Below are positions 34,841-43,210 of a stretch of DNA of 64,000 nucleotides, in pieces. This DNA is from Paraburkholderia sp. PGU19 (GTDB taxonomy: Bacteria; Pseudomonadota; Gammaproteobacteria; Burkholderiales; Burkholderiaceae): positions 992,001-1,056,000 of the forward strand of contig NZ_AP023182.1 in NCBI RefSeq assembly GCF_013426915.1, read 5' to 3'. A model generated the notes under the pieces. It made no database searches. It worked only from the letters and a program-made list of their open reading frames with translations, and was not told where the DNA came from. Numbering within the stretch: the first letter of the stretch is position 1; every line of letters starts with the position of its first letter. Made by a program: the position numbers and the translations under genes.

Positions 34841-36357
34841 CGCTACCGATCTATGAAATCCGAGGGTTGACTAAGCGCTTTGGCAGGGTGACAGCGCTGG
34901 ACCAGGTTGATCTGAGACTGAACGCCAACGAAGTCGTTGGTCTCATTGGACAGAACGGCTCCGGCAAGTCGTCGCTCATGAAGACCATGGCTGGCGTGCA
35001 GATGGCCGACGAAGGGGCGATGCTGTTGCGGGGGCAGGAAGTGCGCTGGCGTTCGACGGCTGAAGCCGCGCGCCGCGGTATCGGTCTCGTGCATCAAGAG
35101 CAGTCGCTGATCCCGAACCTGACAGTCGCGGAGAATATTTTCCTCGATAAGTCATGTTCGTTCTTCCGGCATGGATGGTATTGCTGGAAAGACCTGCTTG
35201 CTGCCGCGCGGATTCAGCTCGACAAGATCGAACTCGACATTCGCCCGGATATGTTGGTCGAGCGACTAGGCTTCGCGCAGCGCCAGATGGTGGAACTCGC
35301 CAAGGTGCTGTCGCTGGAGGAAATGGTGGACGATGATCTGGTGATCATGTTCGACGAACCGACATCGATGTTGAGCGATCCTGAAATCGAGGACCTGTTC
35401 AACCAGATACGCCGCATCCGGCACCGCGCGTCGGTCGTTTTCATTTCACACCGAATGGACGAGGTGCTCGAACTTTCCGACCGGGTCTACGTGTTGAGCG
35501 ATGGCAGGCAGGTCGCGCAGCGCACGAAGGGACACGTCGATGCGCAGGAGCTCTACGAACTGATGGTCGGAAAGCAGCGAAGCACGGTGAAGCGTACGGC
35601 GACGCCTAACGCAAGCGACCGGCGCGAGGCCGTGCTGTGGCTTGACGAGGTCCGCATTGACGGCGACGTCGGTCCGATATCCGTGCGCGTGGGGGTGGGT
35701 GAAATCGTAGGCTTGATTGGCGTGCAGGGTTCCGGTGCGGAAACGCTGTGCCGCTCGTTGTTCGGGCTGGAGGAGGTGCGTAGCGGTGTGGTGTCGTTTG
35801 AGGACGAAAAGGTCACCATCCGTTCGCCGGCGGACGCGATACGACGCGGCATAGGGTATCTACCCGCTGAACGCAAGAAGGAGGGCATGCTCGCGGGCAT
35901 GAGCATCGCAGACAACATGACGCTCACATTCGGATTTGACTATGCGCGCGCGGGCGTCCTCGCAGACCGGGCGAAAGAGCATGCGCAGGCGCAACGCTGG
36001 GTGTCGCGGCTGAAAGTGAAAGCGCCGTCGCTAGACGAAAATATCGAGCGCCTGAGCGGTGGCAATCAGCAAAAAGCCGTGCTCGGAAAATGGCTGATGA
36101 GCCGAAATCTGAAGCTGCTGATTATGGATCATCCGACGCGCGGGCTCGACCCCGGCGCGCGAGCCGATCTGTTCGAAACTATGGGGGAAATGGCAGCCGA
36201 TGGCCTGTCGATCCTATTCGTCGCGGACACCCTGGACGAGGTCCTCCTAGTCAGCGACACGATCGTGGTTATGCGTGATGGCCAGATCAGCGCCACTTTC
36301 GAGAACGTCGCATCTGCGGCGCCCGCCGAAGAGACCATCGTGAGAGCTATGGTATGA
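34837..36357 (+). CDS. Carbohydrate-type ABC ATPase with two nucleotide-binding domains
   Basis: 506 residues, RbsA/MglA architecture. The first domain has Walker A GQNGSGKSS and Walker B LVIMFDEPTSML with a degenerate signature (LGFAQRQMVELAKVLS). The second has the usual degenerate Walker A (GVQGSGAETL, no Lys) and a good signature LSGGNQQKAVLGKWL followed by LLIMDHPTRGLDPGAR. Overlaps both flanking permease genes by four bases, so the order permease-ATPase-permease forms one coupled unit. Confidence 0.94.
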   Translation: MTLPIYEIRGLTKRFGRVTALDQVDLRLNANEVVGLIGQNGSGKSSLMKTMAGVQMADEGAMLLRGQEVRWRSTAEAARRGIGLVHQEQSLIPNLTVAENIFLDKSCSFFRHGWYCWKDLLAAARIQLDKIELDIRPDMLVERLGFAQRQMVELAKVLSLEEMVDDDLVIMFDEPTSMLSDPEIEDLFNQIRRIRHRASVVFISHRMDEVLELSDRVYVLSDGRQVAQRTKGHVDAQELYELMVGKQRSTVKRTATPNASDRREAVLWLDEVRIDGDVGPISVRVGVGEIVGLIGVQGSGAETLCRSLFGLEEVRSGVVSFEDEKVTIRSPADAIRRGIGYLPAERKKEGMLAGMSIADNMTLTFGFDYARAGVLADRAKEHAQAQRWVSRLKVKAPSLDENIERLSGGNQQKAVLGKWLMSRNLKLLIMDHPTRGLDPGARADLFETMGEMAADGLSILFVADTLDEVLLVSDTIVVMRDGQISATFENVASAAPAEETIVRAMV

Positions 36358-37361
36358 AACTATCTCAATTTTCGCTTGGCAATGAGCACTCAGGCAACGC
36401 CGAGCCGAACCACGCGTCATGGCAAATCCGGCTCGCCGCGTTGCGAACCGCAGGCCCCCTTTTCGTGCTGCTTTGTCTCGTTCTAGTTGTCGCCGTTTTG
36501 TCTCCGTCGGCGCTTTCGATGCATTCGCTCGCATCGTTCTCCATTGACGCCGCACCCTTGCTGTTGCTGGTGATGGGCAGCACGATCCCTATCCTGATCG
36601 GCGGCATCGACCTGTCGGTCGCCGCCATGGCAACGATCGCGGGCGTAAGCGTGAGCCTCTTCGCGCCCGCGATTGGATCATGGGCCGTGCCCGCCACGCT
36701 CGGACTCGGACTCGCAGTCGGAGCATTACAAGGCTTCGTCCACGCTAAATGCCAAGTACCTTCGTTTGCCGTGAGCCTCGGTACGTTGGGTATCCTTTCT
36801 GGCCTTGCTATGTATTTGACCGGCGCGTCTTCCGTGCCGATCGACACCGGTTTGCGCATCTTCGATTTCATCACCGCGTCGAGTCTGGGCATTCCACATT
36901 GCGTGTTCATAGTGCTGATCGTCTGGATGTTGCTGGTTTTCGCCATGCGCTATCTGAAGCTCGGACGACACGTCTATGCACTCGGCATTCACGAGCGCGC
37001 CGCCGTGATGTCGGGCGTCGATGCGCTGAAAACTCGCGTCGTGGTTTTCGCACTCTCCGCGCTATGCGCGTCCATGGCAGGCGTTTTGTATGTCTCACAG
37101 ACGCTCTTTTCATCGCCGACGCTGGCCCAAACGATGGTCCTGCCAGCGATCGTCGGCGTGGTGCTCGGTGGGACTGCGATTTCGGGCGGTGTCGGAAGCA
37201 TCGCAATGAGCATCGTGGGCGGGCTGACAGCGGCATTCCTGCGGATTGCTTCGGTGGTGATCGGCCTGCCGCCAACCACGCAGGACATCGTGTACGGACT
37301 GGTCGTGTTGGCTGCCGTCGCGCTTACGCTGGATCGCGAGAAGCTCGGCATCGTCAAATAG
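36354..37361 (+). CDS. Carbohydrate-type ABC permease 2
   Basis: Second RbsC-family permease, 335 residues. Marks include GSTIPILIGGIDLSVAAMATIAG, CQVPSFAVSLGTLGILSGLAMYL and AIVGVVLGGTAISGGVGSIAMS. Two different permeases imply a heterodimeric channel. Start overlaps the ATPase stop (ATGA). A dehydrogenase gene begins 37 bases after its stop. Confidence 0.92.
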   Translation: MKLSQFSLGNEHSGNAEPNHASWQIRLAALRTAGPLFVLLCLVLVVAVLSPSALSMHSLASFSIDAAPLLLLVMGSTIPILIGGIDLSVAAMATIAGVSVSLFAPAIGSWAVPATLGLGLAVGALQGFVHAKCQVPSFAVSLGTLGILSGLAMYLTGASSVPIDTGLRIFDFITASSLGIPHCVFIVLIVWMLLVFAMRYLKLGRHVYALGIHERAAVMSGVDALKTRVVVFALSALCASMAGVLYVSQTLFSSPTLAQTMVLPAIVGVVLGGTAISGGVGSIAMSIVGGLTAAFLRIASVVIGLPPTTQDIVYGLVVLAAVALTLDREKLGIVK

Positions 37362-37398
37362 TCGGCTAGGCCGGCGCTCTTGAGTGAGGAGGAAAACG

Positions 37399-38151
37399 AT
37401 GAGTGATTCGACACCGGGGGTCGCCCTTGTGACTGGAGCGTCGCGTGGGCTGGGCGTGGCGATGGCCAAAGCCTTGGCGCGCGACGGATGGACGGTCGCG
37501 GTGAACTATGCGCGCGATACCTGCGGAGCGGAGCGGGTCGTGGAGGACATCGTCCACGCAGGCGGGCGAGCGCTTGCCGCTCGCTTCGACGTGACGGATG
37601 AGCACGCGGTGCGCGAGGGAATTGCGCGCATCGCAGCCACGATTGGCCCAGTCGACGTTGTCGTAAATAACGCTACCGGGCCTCAACCCTACATCGCGTT
37701 ATCTGAACAGACGTGGGAAGACCATCTCGACCAGCTGCGGTTCTTCGTGAAGGCGCCGCTTCTGCTGCTGCAGGCCGTACTACCTGACTGGCGCAGCCGC
37801 AAGACGGGCCGCGTCATCAACATCGGTAGTGAGGTGGTGGAAATTGGCAATCCGCTGTTTGGCCACTATGTCGCGGCGAAGGGCGCCATGCTAGGGCTGA
37901 CCCGCTCGTGGGCGCGCGAACTCGGACCGGAAGGTATCCCAGTCAATCTGGTCGCACCAGGCTGGATCCCAGTGGAACGCCATCGAGATAGCGATCCGCA
38001 AATGCTGGAGGACTATCGGAGGCAGGTCGCCTTCGAGCGGATCGGTTCGCCCGATGATGTCGCCTCTCTGGTGGCTTATCTCGCGTCGAACGAGGCCAAT
38101 TTCATTACTGGACAGACATTCGCCGTGAACGGTGGACGTACGCTTGCCTGA
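37399..38151 (+). CDS. SDR-family oxidoreductase (FabG-like)
   Basis: 250 residues, TGASRGLG at 12-19, NNAT at 90-93 in place of NNAG, catalytic Ser144, Tyr157 and Lys161. The family end FITGQTFAVNGGRTLA is complete. ATG 37399 is preceded by GAGGAGGAAA. Read in the same direction as the importer and the following MocA-type gene, so it probably oxidises a hydroxyl group of the imported compound. Confidence 0.87.
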   Translation: MSDSTPGVALVTGASRGLGVAMAKALARDGWTVAVNYARDTCGAERVVEDIVHAGGRALAARFDVTDEHAVREGIARIAATIGPVDVVVNNATGPQPYIALSEQTWEDHLDQLRFFVKAPLLLLQAVLPDWRSRKTGRVINIGSEVVEIGNPLFGHYVAAKGAMLGLTRSWARELGPEGIPVNLVAPGWIPVERHRDSDPQMLEDYRRQVAFERIGSPDDVASLVAYLASNEANFITGQTFAVNGGRTLA

Positions 38152-38186
38152 TTGGCGAGTTTCAACCGACGACATTACATACAACC

Positions 38187-39197
38187 ATGCCCAAATATCT
38201 TTCGCTTTGTCTCATTGGCGCGGGACGCATAGCCAAGGTTCACATCAGGTCAATAGCAGCGCTTGGGGGCGCAGAGATCACGGCCGTCGTCGATCCGGCG
38301 AACGAGGCCGGTGAGCGCGTGGCCGCTTCAATTGGCGCACGATGGTATTCGGACTTTGAGCAGGCGTGTGCCGCGCAGGTATTTGACGGCGCGATCATAG
38401 CGGCGCCCACCGGTTTGCACGCGTCGCTTATCGAAGCGTGTGTCCGACGCGGGCTGCCGGTATTTTGCGAGAAACCTGTCGATCAGACGCTGGAACGTGT
38501 GGACGCGTGCCTCGAAGTCGTCGAGGCTTCGGGTGTACCCGTGCTGATGGCATTTCATCGTCGCTTCGATGCTGCCCGGCGCGAAGTCCACGATATCGTG
38601 CGTTCGGGTACGTTGGGCAAAATCGAACATGTGTTGCAGATCAGCCGCGATCCGAGATTGCCGGACGAAAGCTTCATTGCCCATTCCGGTGGAATGGTCA
38701 AGGACATGCTGATTCACGACCTGGACGAACTTACTTGGCTATGCGGAACCGGAGGCGTCTTTGTGCACGCCGATCTGCGACGCTTCGTCGATCCGCCGTT
38801 GCTCGCAAAGTACGAAGACTTCGATACGGCGGCCATCACCGTCGTATTCGATGATGGTCCGCAATGCCAGCTTTCGGCAAGCCGACGTTCGGCCTATGGC
38901 TTCGACCAGCGGCTTGAAGTGTTCGGCGCAAACGGCATGGTGACTTGCCCGAACGTGCATACCAGTACGATTATCTCGGCGGCCCGGGAGGGCTTTTGTG
39001 GCGCGCCCTTGCTCGATCACTTTCCGCAGCGCTACGAGGCCGCTTATGCAGCTGAAATGCGGAATTTCCTCGATGTGCTGAACGACACCGCGAAGCCTCA
39101 TTGCACGGTGCGCGACGCACGCGCGGCGCTCGTCCTCGCGGAACTGGTGATTAAGTCTGCGCGGACCGGCAAGCGCGTGCGAGCCGATCGACTGTGA
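38187..39197 (+). CDS. Gfo/Idh/MocA family oxidoreductase
   Basis: 336 residues. N-terminal Rossmann fold (CLIGAGRIAKVHIRSI), the EKP motif in VFCEKPVDQTL and a C-terminal domain with GGMVKDMLIHDLDELTWLCG, including the usual DxxxHD-like helix (MLIHDLDE). Inositol 2-dehydrogenase (IolG) and scyllo-inositol dehydrogenases belong here; HRRFDAARRE is also common in IolG-like proteins. With the sugar-type importer and isomerase-like enzyme it points to a cyclitol or sugar substrate. NAD(P)-dependent; specificity not evident. Confidence 0.88.
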   Translation: MPKYLSLCLIGAGRIAKVHIRSIAALGGAEITAVVDPANEAGERVAASIGARWYSDFEQACAAQVFDGAIIAAPTGLHASLIEACVRRGLPVFCEKPVDQTLERVDACLEVVEASGVPVLMAFHRRFDAARREVHDIVRSGTLGKIEHVLQISRDPRLPDESFIAHSGGMVKDMLIHDLDELTWLCGTGGVFVHADLRRFVDPPLLAKYEDFDTAAITVVFDDGPQCQLSASRRSAYGFDQRLEVFGANGMVTCPNVHTSTIISAAREGFCGAPLLDHFPQRYEAAYAAEMRNFLDVLNDTAKPHCTVRDARAALVLAELVIKSARTGKRVRADRL

Positions 39198-39242
39198 CGA
39201 TTCTCCGTGAATCCGCGATCTTGCAATCGGATAGTTCTAGAC

Positions 39243-39585
39243 TTACGCAAGGCGCATTGGTACCGATGGATTTCTGAGTGCACGGCGGACGAAATCGTCA
39301 AGCATTTCCTGTTTCACCTGATAGAGCGTACGCCTAATCTGCCGGGCTATGTCGCCGAGACAGCGCTGTGCTGGCGATGTGGTTTCGCTGGATGTGCTCC
39401 TTGCGGCACTGGCAACGTGCAAGCCCCGTGATCTGTTTGATCTCGCGGTGAAACTGCTCGATCTTCCAGCGCAGGCCGCACACGTCTTGTGTCGCCGGTG
39501 AGTCGTGAGTAAGTCGTTGGTGACGACCCAGTCCGTGCGGTGTGTGGACATCTCTACCTGGAAGGAGCAACTGGGCACCAGCCGC
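39243..39585 (-). pseudogene. C-terminal remnant of an IS4/IS701-type transposase, frameshifted
   Basis: Three minus-strand reading frames together give the end of a DDE transposase: STHRTDWVVTNDL, then QDVCGLRWKIEQFHREIKQ followed by TGLARCQCRKEHIQRNHIA, then RTLYQVKQEMLDDFVRRALRNPSVPM and a stop at 39243. Intact relatives have these in one frame. At least two frameshifts and the absence of the N-terminal two thirds show it is a dead fragment. It lies exactly between the MocA-type gene and the Dabb/maleylacetate reductase pair, so an IS event may have rearranged this cluster. Confidence 0.72.
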
Positions 39586-39629
39586 ACGCTCGATTATGAA
39601 CTTGTCCTCAACCCGTCGGAGAAAGACGA

Positions 39630-39980
39630 ATGATTCGGCATATTGTGATGTGGCGCGTACGTGGTGAGACGGATGGGGAGCGCATTGCTGCCTCAAGACT
39701 CGTTAAAAGCAGTTTCGAGGAATTACGCGGTCGGATCCCGGGGCTACTCAGTCTTGAGGTCGGAATTGATCTTAGTGACGTTGATTGCGCATGCGACGTG
39801 GTGCTTTTGACTGACTTTGACTCACGCGAGGCCCTTGCGGTGTATGCGACGCATCCCGAGCACTTGCGTGTTCGGACGTTGCTCGGAGATCTCAGAACGG
39901 CGCGATTTCAAGTCGACTATGAGGTGGAAGCTGCGGCAGTTTGCGCTACTATTGCGGAGCGTGTAGATGAAAAAGCTTGA
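39630..39980 (+). CDS. Dabb (stress-responsive alpha/beta barrel) domain protein
   Basis: 116 residues; a single Dabb domain: MIRHIVMWRVRGE, LRGRIPGLLSLEVGIDLS, DVVLLTDFDSREALAVYATHPEHLRV. These dimeric ferredoxin-like proteins often act as small accessory enzymes in aromatic and polyketide pathways; one example is EthD-like and lactonising partners near maleylacetate reductases. It overlaps the start of the reductase by 14 bases, so the two are coupled. Confidence 0.85.
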   Translation: MIRHIVMWRVRGETDGERIAASRLVKSSFEELRGRIPGLLSLEVGIDLSDVDCACDVVLLTDFDSREALAVYATHPEHLRVRTLLGDLRTARFQVDYEVEAAAVCATIAERVDEKA

Positions 39981-41030
39981 GTTTGCATTTGAGTCACACG
40001 CGAGCCGCGTAGTTTTTGGTTCCGGCTGTTTGCAACATCTCGAACGTGAGGTTACAGCTCTTGGCGCTGAGCGCGCGCTGGTCTTATGCACCCCGGAGCA
40101 ACGAACGACTGCTGAATTGGTCGCGGCGTCATTAGGAGCGCGCGGAGTTGCGGTATTCGACAAGGCTACGATGCACGTACCCATCGAACTGGCACTTGAA
40201 GCGCGTGCAATGGCGCGGGATCTGGGCGCTGATTGCGCTGTAGCGGTTGGGGAGGGTCTACGATCGGTCTGGGGAAGGCAATAGCGATGGAAACCGGACT
40301 TCCCATCATAGCGATTCCGACAACCTACGCCGGGAGCGAAATGACGTCGATCTATGGAATCACCGAAGGTGGAATCAAGAGGACGGGGAGAGATCCGAAG
40401 GTTCTTCCGAAAACTGTTATATACGATCCCGACCTAACGGTCACGCTTCCGGTAGCGCTATCTGTCACTAGTGGCATCAATGCGATCGCGCACGCAGCTG
40501 AGGCTCTATACGCGCAAGATGCAAATCCAATAATCAGCCTCATGTCTGAGGAAGGGATCGGTGCACTGGCTCAAGCCATCCCTGCGATTGTCGGGAACGC
40601 TCTCGATGTAGATGCACGTGCTCAGGCGCTGTATGGTGCGTGGCTATGCGGTGCTGCCTTGGGCAGCGTCGGGATGTCGCTTCATCACAAGCTATGTCAT
40701 ACGCTTGGAGGAAGCTTCAATCTACCGCATGCTTCGACTCATACTATCGTTCTCCCTCATGTGCTGGCTTACAACAAATGGGCTGCCCCAGATGCGTTGC
40801 GACGAATTGCACGTGCGATAAAAGTTCCCGATGCCGCTGCCGGGCTTTATGCACTTGCAAAAGAGAACGGCGCTCCGACTGCGCTAAAAGAAATTGGCAT
40901 GAAGCAGGAAGACGTTGCTAAAGCCGCGGAAATTGCAACGGCCGATCCCTACTGGAATCCGCGCTCGATCGAGCGCGATGCGATTCATTCCTTATTACAA
41001 GACGCATTCGACGGAACCTGCCCGCATTGA
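39967..41030 (+). pseudogene. Maleylacetate reductase with a one-base frameshift
   Basis: Iron-containing alcohol dehydrogenase family; reduces maleylacetate to 3-oxoadipate with NAD(P)H, the step after hydroxyquinol ring cleavage. The first frame reads MKKLEFAFESHASRVVFGSG to DCAVAVG and then leaves register; the second resumes STIGLGKAIAMETGLPIIAIPTTYAGSEMT and continues to the end with the family motif MSLHHKLCHTLGGSFNLPHA. The expected AVGGGSTIGLGKA is restored by adding one G to the run GGGG at 40249-40252. Either the gene is inactive, the base is a sequencing error, or slippage at the run restores some product. Otherwise full length, about 355 residues. Confidence 0.88.
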
Positions 41031-41053
41031 TCAACGCGACGCCGCCTTCAATC

Positions 41054-41080
41054 ACTCAGCCTTTCTAGAAAATGCTGAGT
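41054..41080 (+). terminator. Hairpin after the maleylacetate reductase gene
   Basis: ACTCAGC (41054-41060) and GCTGAGT (41074-41080) enclose CTTTCTAGAAAAT, which itself contains the palindrome TTTCTAGAAA. No T-run follows. A possible transcript end for the cluster. Confidence 0.35.
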
Positions 41081-41144
41081 CTTGCAAGATCAGAATGAAG
41101 ACTGTTGGCTATTTGCACTGCATTTTTACGTATGAGGAGAAGGC

Positions 41145-41387
41145 ATGCTGAAATCGGCACTATCGACGCGAGAACGAAGTCTTCTCGTCCAGGCACTAAC
41201 GGCGCTTTTACGCGAACGCAGCAACGCCCATCAATTAGCTCTTGAGATCGCCGCGAATCGTGGACAGCCCGAGCCAGATATCGAGGATTATGGGGTTCTG
41301 GACATCCTCCGGCTCAGCCGCGAGATCTCATCTGATGGCCTCAGCACACCGAGCAGCTTACGCGGCCCTAGTCTAGCTTGCGCATAG
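41145..41387 (+). CDS. Small hypothetical protein
   Basis: 80 residues, soluble and helical: STRERSLLVQALTALLRERS then LALEIAANRGQPEPDIEDYGVLDILRLSREI. A strong ribosome binding site (GAGGAGAAGG, about 41132-41141) supports translation. The last 15 residues (SSDGLSTPSSLRGPSLACA) look non-conserved and may result from read-through into a degraded region. I do not recognise the family. Confidence 0.45.
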   Translation: MLKSALSTRERSLLVQALTALLRERSNAHQLALEIAANRGQPEPDIEDYGVLDILRLSREISSDGLSTPSSLRGPSLACA

Positions 41388-41760
41388 AAAGCTGGCTCTC
41401 GGTAAAAGTGTCGGCGCTGCGCATAATCTCCATGGGCAAGTGGTCGTCCGCTGGACGACTTCGTCCCCAAGTCGCATCCGTTGCGTTTGATCCGAGTGAT
41501 CGCGAACGAAGCGTTGGCGAAGACGATGTGCACGACCGTCCTGCTGCGAATTGATTGTTGCCCGTCATTGCACGCGTCGGGTTCGATAGGGCCTGCACTT
41601 CGGGCCGAGCGCCCGCGTCGTTAACGCGGTGCCCGACAGGAGTCCACCACCTAACGGTACGAACAGCGCGGCAAGGGCTCCCACTTCTTCAAACAGTTCC
41701 CTTGCGGCCGCTCCCTGTCCGGATAGCACGTCGAGATGGTCGTATGAGGGTAGCGGTGAT
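41385..41760 (-). pseudogene. Decayed 3' half of a threonine-dehydratase-like PLP gene
   Basis: On the minus strand one frame reads PSYDHLDVLSGQGAAARELF then EEVGALAALFVPLGGGLLSG and TALTTRALGPKCR. This matches the centre of fold type II serine/threonine and hydroxyaspartate dehydratases, including the glycine-rich PLP-phosphate loop (usually GGGGL, here GGGL). A later frame carries LPMEIMRSADTFTESQL, resembling the C-terminal regulatory end. The N-terminal half with the PLP lysine is missing and the reading frame is broken. It sits directly downstream of the ornithine-cyclodeaminase-family gene, where an intact hydroxyaspartate dehydratase would be expected. Confidence 0.6.
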
Positions 41761-41766
41761 CGGCGG

Positions 41767-42738
41767 TTACCACGGCCATGCCACGGTCGTACCCATCCCA
41801 CTTGCCAGCGCACTTGAGTGCAGAAGTCGGGCAACGGTAAGGTCCTGGAGGGCGAGGCCGGTCATGTCAAAGACGGTGATGTCCTGGTTTTTGCGCTCGA
41901 ATTGAACTGCGCCTCTCAGCAGGTCGCCGATTTCCGTGCACGGAAGTTCGGGCGCCCACTGACACTCGCCGATGGAACGCGCCTGTTCCACGTCGTCAAC
42001 GACGATCCCGGCGCGGTCAAGGACGCCGGCCGGCAGCTCCCGCTTGCCTACGGTGTCGGCTCCAACGCAGGTCAGATGTGTCCCGGGCTGGACGGCATCC
42101 GCGTCAAACAGCGGACCGCCTCCTGGGGTGGCCGTGATCACGACGTCGCTGACCGCTACGGCATCGTTGCACCGCGTTGCCAGTTCGATGTTGCATCTGT
42201 CGCGGAACGGAGCCTCGAAACCCTCGTCCGGTTCGTTGGAGATGCTGACATATCGGACCTCACGTACAGCCGGGAGCATGCGAAGGGCGTAGGTCAACTG
42301 GACTCGTGCCTGTACGCCGGTGCCAAAGATGCAGAGACGGCTGCTGTCCGGGCGGGCGAGCTGTCTGAGCCCCAGACCGCCCGCCGCGCCCGTGCGAGCC
42401 GTGGTGATCGCATTGCCGTCAAGGATGGCGTTCGGGCGCCCGGTTGTGGGGTCGAACAGCATGACCGTGGCCTGGTGCGGCTCGCCACCGAGCTGGCGAT
42501 TGTTAGGCCAGAAGCCGGCCGCCTTGAAGCCGAGGAGATTCTGGCTGGCGACATCGCCTGACTTGATGCCGAAAATACCCCCCGTGTGGAGCCGTTCGCG
42601 AACCACGGGAAATACCCGCCCGGCATGCTCGCTGTGGAGCACGAACGCCTCGCGAACGGCGGAAAGAAGGTCTTCCGTCTGTAGAAGCGTTTCCACGGTG
42701 TCTTTGCCGATCAGAAGGAGTGTTGCGTCAATAGGCAT
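41767..42738 (-). CDS. Ornithine cyclodeaminase/mu-crystallin family protein, possible iminosuccinate reductase
   Basis: 323 residues. Rossmann motif FGTGVQARVQL at about 138-148; DGNAITTARTGAAGGLGLRQLAR and FGIKSG are family landmarks; complete C-terminus MTGLALQDLTVARLLH. Met 42738 (MPIDATLLLIG) is preferred over 12 extra residues upstream. Members include ornithine cyclodeaminase, ketimine reductases, cis-3-hydroxyproline dehydratase and BhcD, the iminosuccinate reductase of the beta-hydroxyaspartate cycle. The neighbouring hydroxyaspartate-type enzymes favour the last. Alternative: a pyrroline-carboxylate reductase serving the hydroxyproline island. Confidence 0.82.
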   Translation of the reverse strand: MPIDATLLLIGKDTVETLLQTEDLLSAVREAFVLHSEHAGRVFPVVRERLHTGGIFGIKSGDVASQNLLGFKAAGFWPNNRQLGGEPHQATVMLFDPTTGRPNAILDGNAITTARTGAAGGLGLRQLARPDSSRLCIFGTGVQARVQLTYALRMLPAVREVRYVSISNEPDEGFEAPFRDRCNIELATRCNDAVAVSDVVITATPGGGPLFDADAVQPGTHLTCVGADTVGKRELPAGVLDRAGIVVDDVEQARSIGECQWAPELPCTEIGDLLRGAVQFERKNQDITVFDMTGLALQDLTVARLLHSSALASGMGTTVAWPW

Positions 42739-43210
42739 GGCGGTGTGCAGCGCTCGGTAGATGTGCGACCACAAAAAGGGAGAGATTCACTCGAAGGAGG
42801 ACGCACGAGCCGCGAGTGATCTTTACATTTTGTCTAGAATTAAATTAATCGTCAACAACTGCGGTAGAGCGAAACCTTCGGCGGGGGCCGCCGATTCATC
42901 TGACGGACGTTGCCCTTAGACAATCCGAGACTCTTGAGAAACTAACCACGTTGCGGTCCGTTTTCGGCCAGTCGTCGAGGCGCGTTCCAGCCGGAAACCC
43001 AGTGCAGCGGCGCTGCGGTTGAGGGCCGCAATGTTGTGCTGGCGGTACTGGTCCTCGTAGCGCTGCTGGACCTGGTCAAAAAAGGCCTCGCCACGCGTGA
43101 TCATGATCAGCACTCGCTGCGCCAGACTGACCGTGCATTGTGAGCGCCTCGATACGCCGGGCACAGCAACAGTGCCCTTATCACGTGCAGCGAAGCCTCC
43201 CGGTGCCTTG
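42739..43210. other. Gap with a possible transposase tail
   Basis: Minus-strand codons 43150 to 42916 read AQRVLIMITRGEAFFDQVQQ then RYEDQYRQHNIAALNRSAAALGF and a stop. This resembles the C-terminal end of some transposases, but I cannot name the family and the N-terminus is absent. The rest is AT-richer promoter-like sequence before the 42738 start (for example TCTAGAATTAAATTAATCG near 42833). Confidence 0.35.
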
